The position numbers and the translations under genes are program-made. The notes beneath the pieces were generated by a model. It was given only the letters and a program-made list of their open reading frames with translations. It did no database searches and was not told the origin of the DNA. A stretch of 64,000 nt of DNA from Chitinophagaceae bacterium IBVUCB1 (GTDB lineage: Bacteria; Bacteroidota; Bacteroidia; Chitinophagales; Chitinophagaceae): contig NFUW01000002.1 of the NCBI GenBank assembly GCA_002127285.1, positions 1,833,630 to 1,897,629 on the forward strand, written 5' to 3'. Positions 52,992-60,924 of this stretch are shown one piece after another (position 1 is the stretch's first letter; each line of letters begins with the position of its first letter).

Positions 52992-54026
52992 TTACATAAC
53001 CAGTTTTACAATGGTTAATTTTCCTGTTTTGTGATTTATTTTCAAACGACAAAATGTTTTGTTGAGAATAGATGCAGTAGCACCCGCAAACATTCCTCCC
53101 ATATAATAAGCCATGTAGGCTTTATCCTTTTCTTCCTTAAAGATGTTTTCAATTGGAACTTTTATGTAATAGTCATTATTTATAAGTTGTGCTTCATAAA
53201 AGGCATTAAATGTATATACCCACCACCCATCATCGTACAAAGCATATATGCTATCTTTATTAATCAGGTCTCCGAGTTCGCCATCCGGCATCACTTGGTA
53301 TATATCTATCTTTTTTTCAATAAAACGGCTCCATATTTCGGGTTTAAAATCTTTGATAGAAGGATTCAGTGTTGTCATCTGTTGGTAATTGAAATAGATA
53401 CCTTTCGAGTGATTCGTAATGTTATATAATGGCAATGTTGATTTTTCAATACTTGGTAAGCTTACAGCATCATCCTTACTGTATATTTTTAAAGCCGCGC
53501 TATATAATGAGTCTTTTAGCGCAAGGTTGGATAGATAAGATATTTGTTCATTTATGGTAATGAACAGGCTTTTGGGTAGATTGTAAGGTAGTATATGAAG
53601 CGAATCTGCTTGAAAAACTAATTTGTATTGATTGTTTTTGCCCCTAAAGAAATCAATATTAATATATACAGTTCCTGCATCATTATTAGTAGGTCTTTGG
53701 TCTGCGTATAAGTCTCTGACAATACATAATACTGTATCACTACCGTTAGCATTGCTTATGAAATGTTTATTCATAAACAAAGCCAAAGATGTATCAAGTG
53801 AGCTTTCCGTTACAAGCTTGCATTTTCTGGTGCTGTAATCGTACACATAACCAATATCAGCTTTGTGGATGCGGACATCTATTACCCTGATATAGCCAAT
53901 GCTATCGTTGGTTATTACACTTTTGTTTCGGAGCTTAAATTCGTGAATAGTTTTGTTTTGGGCGTTGCTAAGAGCAGGTATAAGAAATGCTATTAGGGTT
54001 AGCAGGTGTTTCGATAAGTGTTTCAT
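52992..54026 (-). CDS. Secreted protein of unknown function
   Basis: The protein has 344 residues with a signal peptide (HLLTLIAFLIPALSNAQ). No family is recognised. The mature part is a mixed alpha/beta sequence with a small hydrophobic, Gly/Met-rich segment near the end (AYMAYYMGGMFAGATASIL). There is no sorting domain or lipobox. It lies upstream of the T9SS protein gene in the same direction and divergent from paaZ. Confidence 0.65.
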   Translation of the reverse strand: MKHLSKHLLTLIAFLIPALSNAQNKTIHEFKLRNKSVITNDSIGYIRVIDVRIHKADIGYVYDYSTRKCKLVTESSLDTSLALFMNKHFISNANGSDTVLCIVRDLYADQRPTNNDAGTVYINIDFFRGKNNQYKLVFQADSLHILPYNLPKSLFITINEQISYLSNLALKDSLYSAALKIYSKDDAVSLPSIEKSTLPLYNITNHSKGIYFNYQQMTTLNPSIKDFKPEIWSRFIEKKIDIYQVMPDGELGDLINKDSIYALYDDGWWVYTFNAFYEAQLINNDYYIKVPIENIFKEEKDKAYMAYYMGGMFAGATASILNKTFCRLKINHKTGKLTIVKLVM

Positions 54027-54082
54027 AAATATACTTCAATACAAATATCGTAAATTACAGCCTCAAAACGCAGGATAATTAT

Positions 54083-56134
54083 ATGTCGGTAACACAACTG
54101 AAAAACTATGCCGAGGGCAAATGGGTAGCTGCAAAAGATGGTGATGCGCTCTACAATGCCGTAACGGGCGAAGCACTCTATACAGCCAGTAGCGAGGGCC
54201 TCGATTTCGGAGCCATGATGCACTATGCCCGCACGGTAGGTGGCCCTGCCTTGCGCAAGCTCACTTTTCATCAGCGTGGGCGTATGCTGAAGGCGTTGGC
54301 TTTTCATTTGCTGGAAAAGAAAGAATACTTCTATCAAATAAGCTCCTACACGGGTGCAACTCGCGTTGATAGTTGGGTGGACATTGAAGGCGGTATCGGC
54401 AACCTGTTTGCCAACGCCAGCCTGCGCCGCCAGTTTCCCGACGAGCGTTTTTATGTAGATGGCGATGCTGCCAAGCTGTCTAAAAACGGTACGTTCATAG
54501 GCCACCACATCATGGTGCCGAGAGAGGGTGTTGCCATACATATCAATGCGTTCAACTTTCCTGTATGGGGTATGCTGGAAAAGATAGCAGTCAACCTGCT
54601 GGCTGGTGTGCCAGCTATCGTAAAGCCCGCCACGCTAACATCCTTCCTTACCGAAGCTGTGTTTGAAGAAATCATCAAGTCGAACATATTGCCGGAAGGC
54701 TCGCTGCAACTGATATGTGGTAGCGCGCGTGGCATATTGGATACGATAGAAACGCAAGACGTAGTAACTTTTACGGGCAGTGCCTATACAGGGCAGCAAC
54801 TGAAATCTCATCCGCGTATTGTATCAGAAGCGGTGCCTTTCAATCTGGAAGCCGACTCACTGAACTGTTGTGTGCTGGGTCCTGATGTCAAAACTACGAT
54901 GCCCGAGTTTGACATCTTCATCAAAGAAGTAGTGCGCGAGATAACTACCAAAGCCGGGCAAAAATGTACAGCAGTGCGCCGCATTATGGTGCCTGCCAAT
55001 ATGGTAGAAGATGTGCAGATAGCGTTGGGCAAACGTTTGCAAAGCACCACCATCGGCGACCCGAGTGTAGAGGGGGTACGTATGGGTCCGTTAGCAGGTC
55101 AGTCGCAACGCAAAGAAGTGCGCGAAAAAGTAGCGCAACTTGCACAAAGCCAGCAAATCATCATTGGCGACTTAGAGAAATTTGAAGTAGTAGGTGCAGA
55201 TAAAGAAAAGGGTGCATTTATATCGCCCATCGTATTCTTCAACGATAATCCTTTTACAAAAACCGACTGTCATAATATAGAAGCTTTCGGCCCTGTAAGC
55301 ACCATCATGCCATACAATAGCATTGATGATGCCATCGCATTGGCGAGGATGGGCAAGGGATCGCTGGTGTGTTCCGTAGTAACTGCCGATGATGATGTGG
55401 CTACGGAATTTGTGTTGGGTGCTGCGAGTATGCACGGACGTATATTGGTGCTGAACGCAGACTGCGCCAAAGAAAGTACAGGGCACGGGTCGCCCATGCC
55501 ACTGCTGGTGCATGGCGGGCCGGGGCGTGCAGGTGGTGGCGAGGAAATGGGTGGTAAGCGTGGTGTGTTGCATTATCTGCAACGTACGGCTATACAAGGT
55601 TCACCCACTACCATCAGCCGTATAACGAATGTGTATCAGCAAGGTGGTAAGCAAAACGAATCGGTGGTGCATCCGTTTCGCCAGCATTTCGAAGACCTGA
55701 AAGTGGGCGATACGCTGATAACGGCAAAGCATACGGTAAGCGAAACCGACATCACCAATTTTGCCAATGTAAGCGGAGATAATTTTTACGCCCACATGGA
55801 TGCTACCTCTCTGGAAGGAACCATCTTTACAGGGCGTGTGGCGCATGGCTATTTTGTGCTATCGAAAGCGGCAGGTTTGTTTGTAGATGCCAAGAAAGGC
55901 CCTGTATTGCTGAACTATGGTATAGATGAAGCACGTTTTACCAAGCCCGTGTACCCAGGGATGACGATAGGTGTAAAGCTGACCGTAAAAGAAAAAGTAG
56001 ATCAGGAAAAACGCGATGCGGAAGATATAGCCAAAGGCATAGTAAAATGGCTGGTAGATGTATATGACGAAACCGGCGAAACAGTAGCCATAGCAACGAT
56101 ACTGACGATGGTGAAGAAAAGGAATCAGGAGTAA
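54083..56134 (+). CDS. paaZ: Bifunctional oxepin-CoA hydrolase / 3-oxo-5,6-didehydrosuberyl-CoA semialdehyde dehydrogenase
   Basis: This 683-residue enzyme acts after the PaaABC epoxidase: it opens the oxepin-CoA ring and oxidises the aldehyde. The N-terminal aldehyde dehydrogenase (residues about 1-520) has Glu256 in FNLEADSLN and the nucleophile Cys295 in AGQKCTAVRR. The C-terminal MaoC-type hydratase (about 530-680) shows SGDNFYAHMD and GRVAHGYFVLS. Length and domain order match complete PaaZ. It is 36 kb from paaABCD. Confidence 0.96.
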   Translation: MSVTQLKNYAEGKWVAAKDGDALYNAVTGEALYTASSEGLDFGAMMHYARTVGGPALRKLTFHQRGRMLKALAFHLLEKKEYFYQISSYTGATRVDSWVDIEGGIGNLFANASLRRQFPDERFYVDGDAAKLSKNGTFIGHHIMVPREGVAIHINAFNFPVWGMLEKIAVNLLAGVPAIVKPATLTSFLTEAVFEEIIKSNILPEGSLQLICGSARGILDTIETQDVVTFTGSAYTGQQLKSHPRIVSEAVPFNLEADSLNCCVLGPDVKTTMPEFDIFIKEVVREITTKAGQKCTAVRRIMVPANMVEDVQIALGKRLQSTTIGDPSVEGVRMGPLAGQSQRKEVREKVAQLAQSQQIIIGDLEKFEVVGADKEKGAFISPIVFFNDNPFTKTDCHNIEAFGPVSTIMPYNSIDDAIALARMGKGSLVCSVVTADDDVATEFVLGAASMHGRILVLNADCAKESTGHGSPMPLLVHGGPGRAGGGEEMGGKRGVLHYLQRTAIQGSPTTISRITNVYQQGGKQNESVVHPFRQHFEDLKVGDTLITAKHTVSETDITNFANVSGDNFYAHMDATSLEGTIFTGRVAHGYFVLSKAAGLFVDAKKGPVLLNYGIDEARFTKPVYPGMTIGVKLTVKEKVDQEKRDAEDIAKGIVKWLVDVYDETGETVAIATILTMVKKRNQE

Positions 56135-56136
56135 TA

Positions 56137-56163
56137 TTAAAGGCAACAAAACGTTGCCTTTAA
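56137..56163. terminator. Bidirectional terminator
   Basis: TTAAAGGCAAC and GTTGCCTTTAA pair over AAAAC between paaZ and the convergent higA. Confidence 0.82.
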
Positions 56164-56166
56164 TGT

Positions 56167-56478
56167 TTATGCGCTTTTAGCAAGTTTCTTTCTTGCTTTT
56201 ATTAAATCATAACCGTTTTGTACGCGTAGCCAAAACTCTGCATCAATACTAAATAAGGCTTCAAGTTTCAAAGCAAGTAGGGCGCTAACGTGGCGTTTCT
56301 CTTTCAATAATTCAGAAAGGTGTCCGGGTAATATGCCTAGCTGTTTAGCTACATTTTGCTTTTTCAAGCCTCTTGCCTCAATTTCCATTTCAATAACATT
56401 GCCGGGATGTAGCGGAAATTCTTCATTTCGTACAACCTCACCATTTTTGCCAATAACTATGTAATTGTTTTTTGTCAT
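56167..56478 (-). CDS. higA: HigA-type antitoxin
   Basis: The 103-residue antitoxin has the typical N-terminal HPGNVIEMEIEARGL followed by a Cro/C1-type HTH (residues 41-60; NVAKQLGILPGHLSELLKE) and the FWLRVQNGYDL ending of the HigA family. It would neutralise the toxin encoded just upstream and bind the promoter. The genes overlap by four bases, with the toxin gene first, the usual HigBA order. Confidence 0.92.
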   Translation of the reverse strand: MTKNNYIVIGKNGEVVRNEEFPLHPGNVIEMEIEARGLKKQNVAKQLGILPGHLSELLKEKRHVSALLALKLEALFSIDAEFWLRVQNGYDLIKARKKLAKSA

Positions 56479-56783
56479 TCGTAATGTTTGCTTAATTCAA
56501 GAATTAAAATTGCAATGCTGCCATTTTTCAATTCTTTAAAAATTATTCTATATTGCTTGTTCACTCTTATTGAAAAACAATCTTGATAAACTCTACCTTT
56601 TAATTTTTCAAAATTAAGTCCAGAGAACTTTTTTAAATCATTAATGTGGGCGACATATTTCATTATGTCAATTTTCTTTTTGAATTGTAAGACGACTTCT
56701 TTCGAATAAGCTGTTTTCCCTAATTCATCAAAAGGTAAAGCATACAAGTTTGTAAGCTTTACAGTTTTAAAATGGATTTCCAT
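56475..56783 (-). CDS. higB: HigB/RelE-superfamily toxin
   Basis: The 102-residue toxin has a RelE-like core: FKKKIDIMKYVAHINDLKKF, GLNFEKLKGRVYQDCFSIRVNKQYRIIFKE and ILELSKHYE. The Arg/Lys-rich strand before the C-terminus and the end in His-Tyr fit a ribosome-dependent mRNA endonuclease. It is the first gene of the pair. Three related palindromes lie directly upstream. Confidence 0.9.
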   Translation of the reverse strand: MEIHFKTVKLTNLYALPFDELGKTAYSKEVVLQFKKKIDIMKYVAHINDLKKFSGLNFEKLKGRVYQDCFSIRVNKQYRIIFKELKNGSIAILILELSKHYE

Positions 56784-56836
56784 TAAGCTGATTTTAAATC
56801 GTGTGGTACCATGCTGTGTATTTTGTTAGTGTTGAC

Positions 56837-56907
56837 AAATACCAATATGGTATTTATCTTATAATTACCAAAAATAGGTAATAAATATTAAATAACCAAA
56901 ATTTGGT
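56837..56907. promoter_or_regulatory. Three related palindromes between higBA and the crotonase gene
   Basis: AAATACCA-ATA-TGGTATTT at 56837-56855, ATTACC-N7-GGTAAT at 56864-56882 and ACCAAA-A-TTTGGT at 56895-56907. All share the core ACCAa...tGGT. The first overlaps the probable higBA promoter; the third lies 34 bases before the -7 element of the crotonase gene. Confidence 0.6.
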
Positions 56908-56941
56908 AATTATTATTGATGGGTATAATGTTAATGATTTT

Positions 56942-56949
56942 TATCTTTG
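56942..56949 (+). promoter_or_regulatory. Predicted -7 promoter element of the crotonase gene
   Basis: TATCTTTG matches TAnnTTTG exactly. The transcript would start near 56956, downstream of several in-frame ATGs (56916 onward), so the ATG at 56973 is used. Confidence 0.65.
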
Positions 56950-56972
56950 CAGCCTTACCAGTTAAAAATAAT

Positions 56973-57752
56973 ATGCAGCACGCAGACGGTTATGTACGCA
57001 GTGAGATAGATCACGGTATTGCTACGATAGAGTTTTTTCACCCAAGCAGCAATTCTTTGCCGGGGGCTATTCTTAATGATTTAGCAAAGACGATTAACGA
57101 CATTGGTATAGACCAAAACGTAAAAGTCATCATCCTGAAAAGTGCGGGCGAAAAAGCATTTTGCGCAGGTGCGTCTTTCGACGAATTAGTTGCCATCAGC
57201 AACGAGGCGCAGGGCAAGGAGTTTTTTAGTGGTTTTGCCAAGGTGATAAATGCCATGCGCAAGTGCCATAAGTTTATTATTGGCCGCATACATGGCAAGG
57301 CTGTTGGCGGTGGTGTAGGGCTGGCATCTGCTGTAGATTACGCAATAGCTACCGAAGAAGCATCTGTAAAATTGAGCGAGTTGGCAGTAGGCATTGGCCC
57401 ATTTGTTGTAGGCCCTGCGGTAGAGCGTAAAGTTGGTTTGTCTTGTTTCAGCCAACTGGCTATTGATGCCAGTGAGTGGCGCAGTGCAGAATGGGCAAAG
57501 AAACATGGCTTGTACGCAGAGTTATATAGTAATACATCTGAAATGGATGATGCCATACAGGCATTGGCAGAAAGGTTGGCTCAAAGCAGCCCAGAAGCGA
57601 TGGCTCAACTGAAGAAAATCTTTTGGCAGGGAACGGAGCATTGGGATACACTGCTGATGGAACGTGCAGGCATCAGCGGCAGATTGGTGCTGAGCGATTT
57701 TACACGTAATGCCATCAATAAATTCAAAGCTAAGAACGCGGCTGGTAAATAA
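56973..57752 (+). CDS. Enoyl-CoA hydratase/isomerase family protein (crotonase)
   Basis: This 259-residue protein has the crotonase fold. The oxyanion-hole motifs are visible: AFCAGASFDEL and GKAVGGGVGLASAVDYAIATEEASVKLSELAVGIG. The Glu in SELAVGIG corresponds to the first catalytic Glu of enoyl-CoA hydratases. The second (Glu in the MEM-type helix) appears to be Gln in SQLAIDA, so classical hydration may not be its reaction; an isomerase role is possible. It is close to paaZ and may serve the phenylacetate pathway (PaaF/PaaG role), which is inferred. Confidence 0.88.
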   Translation: MQHADGYVRSEIDHGIATIEFFHPSSNSLPGAILNDLAKTINDIGIDQNVKVIILKSAGEKAFCAGASFDELVAISNEAQGKEFFSGFAKVINAMRKCHKFIIGRIHGKAVGGGVGLASAVDYAIATEEASVKLSELAVGIGPFVVGPAVERKVGLSCFSQLAIDASEWRSAEWAKKHGLYAELYSNTSEMDDAIQALAERLAQSSPEAMAQLKKIFWQGTEHWDTLLMERAGISGRLVLSDFTRNAINKFKAKNAAGK

Positions 57753-57754
57753 TC

Positions 57755-58858
57755 TTACCTGACTGCATCGAGCAATACCTGCTCATACAAATCTGTAATA
57801 CGCGCCCAGCTATATTGGGTGCGTATTTTGTTTAGGTTGTTTTCTATCAACAAACTATATGCTGCCTTGTTACTATGCTTGCGGATGATGGTTGCTACAT
57901 CTGCAGGGGTAGAGAAATAAAACGCATCTGTTTCCAATATTGCTTTATTAAAAACATTGTCGTGCGCGGCTATCAGGGCATGGCTGCTCATAGCCTCGAG
58001 CAACGACGGATTGGTGCCGCCAACCGAATGCCCGTGAAAATACATACTTGAATAATAGCGCAGGTTGTTTACAGCTTTGATGTCGTAAATACCACCTAAG
58101 AAACGTATGCCATTGTGCTGCCCGTAGCGGTTTACAAGCAAGGTGCCGAATTCATTATCCGTTTTGCCTACAATCAGCAACGAGTTTTCTGCCCCGCTTT
58201 CTATATAACCTTGTATGATGAGTTCAATATTATTTTCAGGTTCCATGCGCGCCATCAGCATATAGTATTGATGGGGTAGTATATTGTATGGTTGTATAAG
58301 GTTCGTATCCGGCGCATCAAACACATCGGCACCATAGGCTATGTAGTGAGATGGTTTGTTGTATGTTGCCATCAGGTGTTGTTGTATGCCCTTGCTATCA
58401 GCTATCAATACATCGCCGTGTTTGGCTGCCCATTTTTCGGCGTGTTTCAGAAACCACTGTACTTTTTTGCTGTATTTGCTGCGCTTCCATTCCAGCCCAT
58501 CCATATTTACCACATTGGGGCAGTAAGATGGCCAGCGCCAATACCATATACTATTGCTGGTATAGCCCAGTTGCAACAGCACATCAAAGCCCCGCTTGCG
58601 TGCATCGTTTATGCAGTTTAGGTCGTACAGAAACTGCCCTGCAGTGCCTATTTTATCTTCAGGGTCGTTGCAATGAATAATCTGCACGCCATTCCATTCG
58701 CTGCCTTGGTATTCGTGTGTGTGAGAATTGTACACCCATACTTTGTGCCCTCGCTCTGTAAGCCCCAATGCAAGGTATTCGGCACATTGCTCAAAGCCGC
58801 CATAGCGGTTGGGTATGCCGCGCGTACCAAGTATGCCTATTTTCAGCGATTGCTTCAT
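57755..58858 (-). CDS. DUF1972-type glycosyltransferase (GT4-like)
   Basis: The protein has 367 residues. The N-terminus IGILGTRGIPNRYGGFEQCAEYLALGL is diagnostic of DUF1972 enzymes such as rhamnosyltransferases of capsule loci. The C-terminal half has GT4-like elements (SSMYFHGHSVGGTNPSLLEAMSSHALI). It uses a nucleotide sugar to extend a surface polysaccharide. It is the last gene of the minus-strand polysaccharide cluster, 18 bases after the next GT4 gene. Confidence 0.9.
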   Translation of the reverse strand: MKQSLKIGILGTRGIPNRYGGFEQCAEYLALGLTERGHKVWVYNSHTHEYQGSEWNGVQIIHCNDPEDKIGTAGQFLYDLNCINDARKRGFDVLLQLGYTSNSIWYWRWPSYCPNVVNMDGLEWKRSKYSKKVQWFLKHAEKWAAKHGDVLIADSKGIQQHLMATYNKPSHYIAYGADVFDAPDTNLIQPYNILPHQYYMLMARMEPENNIELIIQGYIESGAENSLLIVGKTDNEFGTLLVNRYGQHNGIRFLGGIYDIKAVNNLRYYSSMYFHGHSVGGTNPSLLEAMSSHALIAAHDNVFNKAILETDAFYFSTPADVATIIRKHSNKAAYSLLIENNLNKIRTQYSWARITDLYEQVLLDAVR

Positions 58859-58876
58859 TCAGTGTGCAAAAGTGCA

Positions 58877-59959
58877 TCAAAGTTTTAAAACATTCATATA
58901 GGCTTCGTAAGTTTCTTGTGCAGCGCGTTGCCAAGTATATCTATCCAATATTCGTTTTTTGAACTGTTGGCTATATGGAGCTTCAAAAGCCTTGTCTATT
59001 GCCTGTTTGATAGAGGCTACATCATCGGGTTCGCAATACCATGCATCGTCTTTAAAATAGTCGCGTGTATCGCCCTTGTCGGTTACAACAATATTGCAGC
59101 CCATCACTGCCGCTTCCAAAGATGACAAGCCCGTGGTTTCAAAATAGCTGGGCAATACATGCACTTTGGCATTGCTATAAGCAGTATATAGCATATCTTC
59201 ATCTAAATGCCCGCCGATGTGTACGTTGGGTGCGGCCTCTTGCCGGCACTGTTCGTAATAAGCCATATTATTGGGCGATGGCTTGCCGTGTATGTATAGT
59301 TTGTATTGCGTATTGTTTAAAGCGCGTATCAGGTTCAGTTGGTTTTTGCGGCTTTCAATACGCCCCATACTGATGATGGCATTTTTGTAATCGGCGTTTT
59401 CGGGGTATTTTTTTTCAAGGTTTTTGGTGTTGATGCCATTGGGTACTACATGGTATGGTGTGCTGACGGGATATTTGGCTACAAACCTGCGGTATTCGCT
59501 TTCGGAGTTGGGTAGCAGCATTTTTGCATTACGGGCTACATACAGGGTAGATTTTGTATGCCCCCATAGCAGGTATTCTTTGCTTACTATCTGCTCGCCG
59601 TTTTTTACAGCGCGTGCTATGGTCTTAATGTATTCAAAACTGCTTTCGGGTATTAGCTTTTTGATAGTGCCAACTATGCCGCCACGCCCTTCTTCCTTTA
59701 CACTGCCATACTCTACAAATATGGTAGAAATAACACAAGGCTTGCGCGAACGGCGCATGTGCGATATAACATCTGCTGGGCGAATGATATTGAAAAAATG
59801 CAACAGGTCGTATTGTGCATAATCTATAGCCTGATTAGCGAGGTACACATCTACCACTACACCCATACTACGCAAGCCTGCAGCAGTTTCTTCCAGTTGC
59901 TTGGTATCGCCACCCGGAGATGTATATAATGTAGCCCTAGAGATGTATGCAATTTTCAT
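58877..59959 (-). CDS. GT4 family glycosyltransferase
   Basis: The protein has 360 residues in two Rossmann-like halves. The typical GT4 elements are the glycine-rich N-terminus (SRATLYTSPGGDTKQLEETAAGLRSMG), VPNGINTKNL, ISMGRIESRKNQLNLIRAL, and the C-terminal PSYFETTGLSSLEAAVMGCNIVVTDKGDTRDYF with the conserved Glu. Donor and acceptor are unknown. Neighbours on both sides are also glycosyltransferases. Confidence 0.92.
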   Translation of the reverse strand: MKIAYISRATLYTSPGGDTKQLEETAAGLRSMGVVVDVYLANQAIDYAQYDLLHFFNIIRPADVISHMRRSRKPCVISTIFVEYGSVKEEGRGGIVGTIKKLIPESSFEYIKTIARAVKNGEQIVSKEYLLWGHTKSTLYVARNAKMLLPNSESEYRRFVAKYPVSTPYHVVPNGINTKNLEKKYPENADYKNAIISMGRIESRKNQLNLIRALNNTQYKLYIHGKPSPNNMAYYEQCRQEAAPNVHIGGHLDEDMLYTAYSNAKVHVLPSYFETTGLSSLEAAVMGCNIVVTDKGDTRDYFKDDAWYCEPDDVASIKQAIDKAFEAPYSQQFKKRILDRYTWQRAAQETYEAYMNVLKL

Positions 59960-59967
59960 ACTACGGA

Positions 59968-60924
59968 TTAATGTTTTTTCAGTGCATTATATATAGCTAC
60001 ACGCAATGCGGAAGGCATAAAAGAAAACAGGTAGAGTATGTAAGGCTCTATATGCTTTGGGTAATGTTTGATGGCTTGGGCAAAATGCCAGCGCGCTTTA
60101 GCCCCATCGGGATTATTCCACAAATATTTTTTGCCTACCATAGCGTAGTAAGATGCGTTTTTATAGCTGCTCAGGTTTTGGCTGCTGATGAGTTCTTTTA
60201 GCTTTACAGCATCTTCATCGCTCACAAAACCTTGTTGCAAGGCTTTTTTGCGTATCTGAATAAACAATTCGCCACGCCATTTCTCGTCAATGGTTACAGA
60301 CTCGGGGTTGAAGCGTGCTTTTAGTAGAGGGATATTAAGGTTGCAAACTTTGCCTTGTGCTAAGAGTTTTTTCCATAATAAATGGTCTTCAAATGTCAGT
60401 GCGTTTTTAGGATACATGCCCGCATTGATAACTGCATTTTTCCTAAACATAACCAAGGGGTGTATAAAAGGACACTTTAGGTCTATTCTATCCGTTATTT
60501 CCTGATGTGTATGCCCGATGGGTATCAAGCCCATCAAATAGTTGCCGTCCTTGTCTATCACGTCTGCCTCTGCACCTACTAATACATAGTCAGGGTTGTT
60601 CATCAGAAAATCGTATTCAATTTGCAATCTGTCGGGGAAACAAATATCGTCCGCATCCATACGCGCTATGATATCTGATTTTGCAATCTTAATTGCATCA
60701 TTCAGCGTATCAATCAGTCCTTTATTAGGTTGGTCTATCAGCTTTATTCTATAGTCTGTATATTGTTTTATTACTTCTAAAGTGCCGTCTTTAGAACCAT
60801 CGTTAATAATAATAAATTCAAAGTCTGTAAAACTTTGTTGCAATACGCTATCTATTGCTTCCTTTATATACGCTTCTGCATTGTATGCAGGCATTATGAT
60901 GGATATTTTATGCGCCTGCATCAT
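59968..60924 (-). CDS. GT2 family glycosyltransferase
   Basis: The protein has 318 residues. The GT-A fold is seen in ISIIMPAYNAEAYIKEAIDSVLQQS, EFIIINDGSKDGT and the metal-binding MDADDI (near residue 92). It has no membrane helices except a possible short one at the C-terminus. It transfers a sugar to the growing polysaccharide repeat unit. Its start overlaps the end of the preceding polymerase-type gene by 17 bases. Confidence 0.93.
   Translation of the reverse strand: MMQAHKISIIMPAYNAEAYIKEAIDSVLQQSFTDFEFIIINDGSKDGTLEVIKQYTDYRIKLIDQPNKGLIDTLNDAIKIAKSDIIARMDADDICFPDRLQIEYDFLMNNPDYVLVGAEADVIDKDGNYLMGLIPIGHTHQEITDRIDLKCPFIHPLVMFRKNAVINAGMYPKNALTFEDHLLWKKLLAQGKVCNLNIPLLKARFNPESVTIDEKWRGELFIQIRKKALQQGFVSDEDAVKLKELISSQNLSSYKNASYYAMVGKKYLWNNPDGAKARWHFAQAIKHYPKHIEPYILYLFSFMPSALRVAIYNALKKH

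Noticed and set aside
54023-54541. 172-codon minus-strand frame opposite paaZ
   Set aside because: It overlaps the well-supported N-terminal part of PaaZ and has no homology features.
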